DNA from: Rhea pennata
Taxonomy: Eukaryota > Chordata > Aves > Rheiformes > Rheidae
DNA: 64,000 nucleotides
Direction: 5' to 3'
NCBI RefSeq assembly: GCF_028389875.1
Contig: NC_084665.1
Span: forward strand, 620,001 to 684,000
Made by a program: the position numbers and the translations under genes. Every line of letters begins with the position of its first letter. The first letter of the stretch is position 1. Shown here one piece after another: positions 56,528-64,000 of this stretch. Under the pieces are notes generated by a model. The model saw only the letters and a list, made by a program, of their open reading frames with translations, was not told the DNA's origin and ran no database searches.

Positions 56528-56734
56528 CTTCCACAAGAGGCTGAAGCGCTGCAACGGATGCAGAAAGTGGGAGCCGGGAGCGGAGGCCGTCGCTGTCCCG
56601 GGACAGGGAGGGGACGAGGAGGAGGAGGAGGAGGAAGAGGCGGCGGCGGCGGCGGCTCCGTCCATCAGGCGGCGGGTGCGGGCACGGGGCAGGGCGCCTC
56701 CCCGGCCGGCTGCACACGTCGCCATTCCGCCCCG

Positions 56735-56815
56735 GCCCGGCCCGGCCCGGGCCCATTCATCCGCCCGCCGCGCCCCGGGGCCGCCCCGGCCCGGCCCGGC
56801 CCGGCCCGGCCCGAG
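56735..56815 (+). repeat. (CCCGG)n pentamer arrays
   Basis: Two short arrays of CCCGG units, separated by about 40 bases, give mostly C/G sequence. The unit is the reverse complement of that in the larger array at 57.38-57.72 kb, so the two blocks are inverted relative to each other. Confidence 0.85.
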
Positions 56816-57380
56816 CCAGCTGCAAACGTGGCCGGGGAAAAGGGGGGCGGGGGGGAAAACGAAAAGAAAGAAGGAGGAAAAGAAAAAAAAAAGGGGGGGG
56901 ATAAACACCCAAACTGGGAGGGGGGATTAAAAAAAAAAAAGAGGAGAAATTAAAAAAGAGAGAGAGCGCGAGAGAGAGAAACCCGCCGCGTCCCCGCCGC
57001 GGGGCTGCGCGGCCCCCCGGCCCCACTGACAGCCGCCGCCGCCGCCGCCGCGCCGTCCCACGGCGGGGGGTCCCCGCGGAGCGCCGGGGCCCCGCGGGGG
57101 CGAGCGCGGGATCCCCCCCCAACACGCACCCGGCGGGGGCAGCCCGGGGGAGGTGTGCGGGGGGGAGGACGCCCGCCGCCCGCCGCCCGCCCATCGCCGC
57201 CGCGGTGCCCGGCCGCCGACCCACCTCGCCGCCGCGGCCGCGCTGGAGTCGTGGCACTTTCTGCCGCTCGCTCGGCCGGGGAGGCCCCGCCGCCGCCCCC
57301 GCCCCGCCGCCGCCGCCGCCGCCCTGGTTGGCGCCGCCGCCGCCACTCAGCGCCGCGGCGGCCCAGTGAGGGCGGCGGGG

Positions 57381-57722
57381 CGGGCCGGGGGGCGGCGGCG
57401 GGCCGGGCCGCGCCGGGCCGGGCCGGGCCGGGCCGGGGGGCGGTGGCGGGACCGGGCCGGGCCGGGCCCGGCCGGGGGCGGTGGTGGGCCGGGCCGGGCC
57501 GCGCCGGGCCGGGCCGGGCCGGGCCGGGGGCGGTGGTGGGCCGGGCCGGGCCGGGGGGCGGTGGCGGGCGGGGCCGGGGGGCGGTGGCGGGACCGGGCCG
57601 GGCCGGGCCGGGCCGGGGGGCGGCGGCGGGCCGGGCCGGGCCGGGCCGCGCCGGGCCGGGCCGGGCCGGGCCGGGGGGCGGCGGCGGGCCGGGCCGGGGG
57701 GCGGCAGTGGGGCCGGGCCGCG
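57381..57722 (+). repeat. Composite GGGCC minisatellite
   Basis: About 340 bases built almost only from G and C. Blocks of two to five GGGCC pentamers, with GCGCC variants, are separated by a spacer of the form CGG(T/C)GG(C/T)GGG that recurs about nine times. This gives a higher-order repeat of roughly 25-55 bases. The + strand is rich in G tracts suited to quadruplexes. Array length may be wrong in any assembly. Confidence 0.9.
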
Positions 57723-60299
57723 CCGCGGCACTGTGGGGCGCGTAGCCGCCGCGGCCGCGGGGGTCCCGCGCGCGTCGCGCTGCGTGGGCGAAGCGGCGGG
57801 AGGAGGCTGCGGGCAGCGGGCTCAGCCGGGGCCGAGATCCGCGGCAGCGGAGGTGGCTCCTTGCCGCTGCTTTGAAACGGGCGGCCCGGCGAGGAGCGGG
57901 CGCGCGGGCTGGGGAAGGAGCAGTGGTCGGGTTGAGATAAGACAGCGCTGGATGCCCGTGTCACCTGGCCTGTTCCCACCGCTTCAAAGACTCCCTCGGG
58001 TTAAGGCTGGATTTAGCTCTTGCGCTGAATTAGCATAGAGGCAAACACGCCTCTGAGAGTCTAATTCCAAGTCAGAAGTAAAGGGCCGTAAGTCGTTACT
58101 GAGTGTACACAGCCCTCACTGAGCTGGGGAAATCTTGCAGACCTTTGCTCATGCTATATTTGCAGGGGGGGAAAGAGGCTTTAATTGCCAGGGAACTGCT
58201 GGACTCAGCATTAGGCTCTTACATTGCGTTAGCACGACCCAGCAGCTCTGCCTTGCTCCGGGAAGCCAGCCTGCATGAGGCTCCCGCGCGCTAACCGGGG
58301 AGCTGGTACTGCCTGTCGTCCTTGGTAGTTCGGTCAACATCACTTGCCCATAAGACATGCCTGTGAATGGGTGGGAAACCTGAGGAGTTTCCATACAAGA
58401 GTTGTAAAAACTGGCCAACATGCTGGATCCATCTCAAGTATTGGATGTAGGAGTCACAAAAGAGACCAAACCCTAAAGACCAGGACCCCAAACCCAGCAG
58501 GAATCTTTCCCAGGACTATGAAGTGCACAGGACACAGAAGTGCACTAATGTAGACAAGGACTGGACTCCTACACCCTGCAGAGTCTGATCCATGACCCAC
58601 CAGTCCATGCATGCCGGGGCAGGAGCAAAGCCATGCCCAGAGCTGTCTATGATGCCCAGTGCCACCTAGCATGGTGACTGTACGCTGGGTCCATACCCTC
58701 TGCATGCCTCCTGGCCTGACAGCGACCTCCCACTCTCAGGAAATGCTACAGCCTGTCCGTCTGTGTCATAAGCACATAAGACCCATCTCCCCAGGTTCCT
58801 GCCTCCAAAACAAACCAGCCAACCAGGACCCATAAGCCAATGACTAACAAAAAGTGCTAGAAGAGAGTTTTGCTGCCTGCTCTATTACAGAGGTTAAATT
58901 AGCTATGCTCATCACTCCAAAACACACAAAAGCTCTGGGCTCAGGTGGCAATGTGTCTCTCTCATCTCCACATCTTCCATCAAGCAAAAAGCCATCTCCC
59001 TCCTTTTCCCACACAGCCCTGGTGGTACTGTGGGGCATATCATGTCTTTTGCAGTTGCTAGGTGCTGAATCTAGAGTAGGAAGCTTATATGCTATAAAAG
59101 TGGCTGGGAGGGAATGATAATTTGGCATCACAGGGTAGACTCTCAGGATCTTCCACTCTCCTGCAATCTCTCTCCTTGCAGCCTGCTATTGGGGCTTGGC
59201 GTCATGGAAGCAGAAAGACTGGGTCCCAACAAAAGTTCAGCATTTCAGTAGAAGGAAATTTCGAGCAGTTCAGGAGATAAAAGTGTTGTTGCATTTTATT
59301 GGCCAGAGCCTCTTCCAGGGTGGCAATAAGAGCTGCACTCGGAGGCATCCCTGGGATTTACATCAGCTGCTGTGGCATCTTCAACCCTTGCGCACAAAAA
59401 CAAGCCATGCTATTGAAGCAAGATGGGGAAGGGCAGCAGGTCTCATCTGCAGCCTGGTACATCTTGATACAACAGCAAGGAGAATAAGTGACTGTTTCAT
59501 ACAAACAGATGTGATGAAAGAAGAGAACAAATATGCTAATGGAGAAACGTTTCAGCAAATTATGATAATGTGGCGTCTGCAGAGGGTCCTGAAATAGGCA
59601 CAAACGCTTCTATTCTCCGTGCTCGTGAGAACTTGGGGACTTTTGCAGTTCTTCCACATACTGCAGACAAACTGGCTGGCCAGGCAGAGCAGGGCTATCC
59701 CATGTAGAAAAGACCAGGACAGGCAAGACTCACAAATACAAAGGGTGGCCATAAGCCGAGAGCGATCTAGTGTTCAGCCCTTCAGGCAGAAACACAGCAG
59801 TTTGGGATCCAGTCCTGCTCCAGTCTTCCTGGGGTCACCAGTCTGTTAAACCCTCCGAGATCTTGCCCAAACTGAAACACTGAGAACCCCCCTCCGGCTT
59901 GCAGCAAGCAGGGCCCGAGCAGAACCACCTGGTCTCAACAGCAGTGACGTCCAAAGCCCCATCAGAGACACAGCTCCTCACTTCTCCAGCAGCAGTGACT
60001 GTGGAGTAGGCCAGCTGGGCACCCTGCCTGCCCGTGCTCAGCCTCGCTGGGCCGAGAGTCTCTCAGGGCCTGAGTGATTTGATCTCATGCCTGCTGCATG
60101 CAGGAGGATGCAGGGCTGGGCTCTCGTGAGCTCTCTTAGTGACGCTTTTGTAGGTTGTGTCGAGTACTTCATTACTTACTGGAGCAGGGACTCACTGGGC
60201 AGCCAAGTGCCCTGAGCACTGGGAGATGGGCTCGTTCTTACTCTCTCTGGCCAGATGACTAATCGAGTTTTTGCTTCAGCATGGAAAAGCAACGAGGAC

Positions 60300-60420
60300 A
60301 GCGCAATGCACGCAAAGGCTGGTCGAAGCGTGGCATAGCTTAAACCTAAGCCAGACAGACCTGGCAGGATTTGAACCTGGGTCTCCTATCCCATAACGAT
60401 GTGAGGACAGCACCTCTTGC
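60300..60420 (-). mobile_element. MIR-like SINE relic (tRNA-derived half)
   Basis: On the - strand GGAGACCCAGGTTCAAATCC is followed by TGCCAGGTCTGTCTGGC. This matches the MIR block around the Pol III B box (GGTTCAAATCC). It resembles a tRNA fragment but has no tRNA fold beyond the B box. Confidence 0.55.
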
Positions 60421-61489
60421 TTCTTCCCAGGTTGTGCTTTGGATCCAAAATGTGAGGAAGAAAAGGACTCCTCTTGCCCTGAAGTCAGGTCACACGGAGG
60501 CAAAGAGGCTGCTGGTCCTGCATCTCTCTCTGGCATTTCCAGTTGGCTGTTTTAGGGTGTTCAGGGCACATGACTTGGTTGGCCACAGGTAGGAGAGCTG
60601 CCCCAGTGGAGGAGCATCTGAAGCCCTTTCTCATCCTCCGCTCACCGATACCTACGCGGTTCAAAACTGATTTACCCCACAGCAGCATTCCTCCCAGTGT
60701 CCGCAGTCCTCGATTTGACTGGCATCATCATCCATAACGGAGCTCAACCAGCCCCCTCTGTTCCTGGATCCTTTCCCTGCTTTATAAGACATCAAGTCCG
60801 TACCACGATCCAGTTTCCCTTTGATTCTTGTACTGTGTTGTTGATTCAGGCTAGGTCCAAGAGTATCAGCTTAGTTTGCTTTCACTCTTTGTCGAAGAAG
60901 TTCTCCCTAGCTGCTGTATTTTTCCACCAGGACCAAGACAAGAATTTTGCCCAGGAAGAAATCTGCCCTATGTCATTCATACTTAACCTGCAGCCATTAT
61001 CAGTCCCAAGAGCTTGGTGAGTTTTGAAAAGTGATTTTCATGGCTGATAAAGATAGCCAGCTAAAATGCAAAGTGCAAGAACAGTAAGGGAAGAGCAGGA
61101 AGAACAGAAGAGCAGGAAGAACAGAAATCCTAATGCTTCAGAGTTTGGATCAACAGATGCTCAGGAAAAACTGTGCCTGGAGAGCGGATGATCATCTCAG
61201 ACAGCAATAACTCTTAGGAGCCCCAGTCAGGGGCTAAGGAGCCCGTGTTTCAGGGGAGGTAGAGAAGTAGGTTACAGGAATAATTCTTCCCTGTGTGCTT
61301 ATGTGCAAAAAGCACCTTTAAATAACCAAACAGAAGGGCCTTAGAGGATGGTTTGAGTGCAGGGGCCTGTCCACCTGTGATCAAAGTGGGGCTGGGTATG
61401 AATAGTGCTGGGGAGGGGGGTGACCTCAAGAAATCAGGCAGCCCAACCTCTGCCCAGAAATAGCATTCAGGCAAATCTGGCCTTGCCAG

Positions 61490-61640
61490 AGGTCTGTGTA
61501 CCCTGTTCTTAAAGCATTCAAAATGCTGGCGATTATCCATCATCAGCCTCACCACTAGAAAGTTTCTCTTTGGTTTGATTTGAAAAACTCTTGCTGCAGC
61601 TCGAGATTTTTCCTTCCTAGTTATTTTTGCATCCACAAGT
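61490..61640 (-). mobile_element. Old, diverged CR1-like segment
   Basis: The order 'CATTCAAAATG... CCACTAGAAAGTTTCTCTTT ... CTCTTGCTGCAG' parallels the CR1 antisense order (..GTGAGAAAGTTTTTCC.. then ..CCTTGCTGCA..). Divergence is high and boundaries are approximate. Confidence 0.35.
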
Positions 61641-62859
61641 CTTTGGCTGTTGGTGAAGAAGCTGTTGTTTAGCCCTGGAACACCTCCAAATCTCTCTGCT
61701 AGATGTATTAGTTATCCTAAATTCATAACCATTGCTGGGATATTTTTAGCTCTGCTCAGCAGTCATCAAACAAGTCCCATTGCAGAGCAGGGGGATGGTC
61801 TGCAGGCCTCCCAGAGGGCCCCCCAGCCCTACGCCTTCTGAAGGTCCAGGCCAATTGGTGCAGAAAGGACCATGAAACCCTGTTTGGGAGTGACCTGGGA
61901 CTGTGACCATGCCCAGGGCAATTCACATCCAGGCTGTGGCTCAACATGCAGAAGACAGGCACGACTTGTATTTTATTATGGGAGGACTGCCCAGGCCTCG
62001 GTGAAATACATTTATTTCAACTCTGAGGTCTTGGGGAGGTCTAGACATGCCTGTCATCCTTGTTCCCACAGTGGGACACTTATGGGTACAGAAACATGCC
62101 TCAAAATTTGGTAGGAACAAGAGCAGAAGTGTCCTCTGCTCAGGATTTGACTGCTGCCTGTATGTTAAACATAACGCTACTTTATTTATGAGTAGAGCTG
62201 ATCCTCCAAGTGGCTCCACGTCCACAGTTCATCCATTTGGAGGTGCTGGAAGCAGCCTCCTCTTTTAGAAAAGCAGGAATCAGTACATCTGGCCTTCCCT
62301 CTGCTCCCTGGCAGTCCCTCCCAGCCCACATGCTTTGCCAGATGCTTGCTAGTCTGGATTTAATAAGCAGCAGCTTTACTCCAGCAACAGAAACTCAAAG
62401 TGGATACTGCAGATAACCACAACATGGCACTGCAATGCAACCACAAAAGAAGTTATAGCAATCACTTCTGGATTACGGTCATATCACTCCTTGCATATGT
62501 TTCTCTGGTGGCATGGCCAAGGTTTGGATGAAAAAATGCACCATGTCACAGTGGAGCTAAGGAAGTCATTGCGTCTGCTGCTGGAGGAAGATGCACCACT
62601 GCTTGTCCCTTTTTTGATCTATCTCTAAATCTCTGGTGCTCCTAGGCCAGGACTGTGGACCTGAGCAGCCCAGGAGAATGATCTTCATACTGTGTGTCTG
62701 ATTACCCAGTAATCATTCTCTTGTGTGCAGGCTGCCCACATGGACTTGGGGAATACGACCTGAATATGAAATATGGAGCAGGACCTTAACGGGCTGGCAG
62801 CTAAAGACCAGTTGGGATAGCCTAGTCTCCAGCGTGGCACAAAACATCTGTGTCTAAGC

Positions 62860-63160
62860 ACAGAATCACAGAATCAGTAAGGCTGGAAGGGACCTCTGGA
62901 GATCATCCAGTCCATCCTCCCTCCTCAAGTAGGGTCACCTAGAGCATGTTAGACAGGGTTGCATCCAGACAGGCTTTGAATATCTCCAGAGAAGGAGACT
63001 CCACAACCTCTCTGGGCAACCTGTTCCAGTGCTCTGTCACTCTCACAGTGAACAAGTTCCTCCTCACATTCAGGCAGAACTTCCTGTGGGTCAGTTTTTG
63101 CCCATTGCTTCTGCAGCTGAATCGAGCCCTGGGTGTCTTTAAAGTATCCCTTTTCTGGGA
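62860..63160 (-). mobile_element. CR1 LINE 3' fragment
   Basis: + strand text runs ACAGAATCACAGAATCAGTA, GGAAGGGACCTCTGGAGATC, the block ending CTCCACAACCTCTCTGGGCA, GTTCCTCCTCACATTCAGGC, ending near TGTCTTTAAAGTATCCC. It is a well-preserved antisense CR1 3' region of about 300 bases with no coding capacity. Confidence 0.92.
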
Positions 63161-64000
63161 GCAGTAGTATTCACACCTGAGATTCCCATTTCACTGCCCT
63201 GTAAAATAGTCACAACTTGATGAGCACGAGGGCTTAGGCTTGCAGACTCATTTTTTTGCCAAGCTGCCCATTCACTTTCATGGGAAAGGGAGAAAGCACA
63301 GAGAACTGAAGGCCCAGTGGCGTGGTTGAAAGCTTAGGTGAGCTCCAGGCATACCCTCCTAGTTATGAGACAAGTGGTGACCTCACAGGGCAAGCTGATG
63401 CCACCGAAGGACTTTCTAGCATGGCAAGGCTTCTCCATCCTGGCCTCCAGAGCCCCTGGTCTGTGAGATGCCCTGAAGCTGGGGGTGTGGGAGGACTGGT
63501 CACCAGCACTAACTGTGGAGTCCTGGGGTGGGAGGGGTGGGCTCCCACTGGGAAGTCCACATAGCTCCTGATAGTCTCTGCCATTCAACAGCTGTGCATT
63601 CCCCGCTGTGCTACCAGCTTCCATGCAATTGGTAACAACTTAGCCAAGAAATATAGCCACCCAGCCTGCCTCTCCAGTGTAAAAATCAAAGCTTCACTGC
63701 TCCTGAACACAGGCACTATGTTTGTCTAGGATAGAGCCACTCCAAGACAAGGCTGGGTTTTGGTTGAAACCAGGATCCTCAGGTGGCACCCAGTTTTGGG
63801 ATGCGTGATAAGTTGGGGACAAGTTCTGATATGTCACAAGTAAACTTCAGAGGTGGTGCCACAGTCACAGGTAGTAAAGTTCTGCAACTTGCAAAGCATA
63901 TTAGGAGCTAGACATGAACCCAAATCTTTTACCTTAGCAATAGGAGCAATGGTTACATAGGAAGACAAATACTTATAGTCACCTGGAGTGTAATGCAGGA
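63161..64000. other. Non-coding end of window
   Basis: No exon recognised. A possible faint MIR-like stretch lies at about 63885-63960 (- strand GATTTGGGTTCATGTCTAG, resembling the B-box block), too diverged to list separately. Confidence 0.5.

Larger units (their letters stand above)
56070..58000 (-). promoter_or_regulatory. RRBP1: RRBP1 CpG island and probable promoter
   Basis: Very GC-rich, CpG-dense region about 6-8 kb upstream of the first coding exon, and the only such island near the RRBP1 5' end. It has GGGCGG boxes, CCG/CGG triplet runs (for example near 57032-57052 and 57300-57325) and no TATA box. A plausible non-coding first exon ends at the - strand donor GCGAG|GTGGGT (last exon base 57225), but neither donor nor start site can be proven. 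Long open frames across the island arise from the lack of stop codons in GC-rich DNA. Confidence 0.7.
58000..62855. other. Non-coding region beyond the RRBP1 island
   Basis: Ordinary composition. ORFs up to 133 codons (59196-59597 +, 61250-61636 -) match no family I know. It contains a MIR-like relic near 60.3 kb and an old CR1-like segment near 61.5 kb. No exon recognised. Confidence 0.6.

Noticed and set aside
56638-57325. CGG/CCG triplet runs as a possible expansion locus
   Set aside because: The runs are only about five to seven units and interrupted, ordinary for a CpG island.
56757-57979. Long ORFs (324, 240, 210 and 196 codons) in the RRBP1 CpG island
   Set aside because: Products are PGPARR or GRAGPG repeats created by the pentamer minisatellite in any frame. 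Not evidence of a protein; a low-complexity peptide cannot be excluded without transcripts.
59196-59597. 133-codon + strand ORF beyond RRBP1
   Set aside because: No family resemblance; no splice or promoter support.
60350-60400. tRNA-like sequence on the - strand (GGTTCAAATCC B box)
   Set aside because: No acceptor, D or anticodon stem pairing around it; it fits a MIR-type SINE relic better than a tRNA gene.

Overview
This is a 64 kb window of vertebrate nuclear DNA, most likely from a bird. The evidence is CR1 LINE fragments with the avian/reptilian 3' end, spliced genes with canonical GT/AG introns, CpG islands, few other transposons, and a destrin protein very close to the vertebrate sequence. 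I cannot name the species. There are no operons, phages, CRISPR arrays or complete mobile elements.

Layout. (1) 1-11,100: no recognisable exon; a few relics of very old repeats (an L2-like LINE tail and a MIR-like SINE). (2) 11,130-12,900: CpG island and promoter of DSTN (destrin/ADF). (3) 12,015-22,720: DSTN on the + strand, four exons. Exon 1 supplies only the ATG, intron 1 is 8.6 kb, and the spliced CDS is 498 nt (165 aa). (4) 22,721-29,240: DSTN 3' UTR and the interval between the converging genes, with long homopolymer tracts. (5) 50,127-29,310: RRBP1 (p180/ES130 ribosome-binding protein 1) on the - strand. I resolve 23 coding exons that join in one frame to 3,003 nt (1,000 aa + stop). 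A further candidate 42-nt cassette exon would give 1,014 aa. (6) 50,128-56,000: RRBP1 5' intron, ending in an alternating TA/CA microsatellite. (7) 56,070-58,000: extremely GC-rich CpG island that probably holds the RRBP1 promoter and non-coding first exon, together with a composite GGGCC minisatellite. (8) 58,000-64,000: no gene recognised; CR1 and MIR-like relics.

The two genes converge (DSTN -> <- RRBP1). As far as I recall, human 20p12 has the same order, with BFSP1 beyond DSTN; I find no BFSP1 exon here. The proteins work separately. DSTN severs and depolymerises actin filaments in the cytosol. RRBP1 is a single-pass ER membrane protein with a lysine-rich cytosolic segment and a long coiled coil, implicated in ribosome/mRNA tethering, secretory capacity and ER-microtubule contact.

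I found no previously undescribed multi-gene system. The observations most worth checking are the candidate 42-nt (two-heptad) exon in RRBP1, the absence of the mammalian-type decapeptide repeat array, and the composite GGGCC minisatellite with an inverted satellite array at the RRBP1 CpG island.
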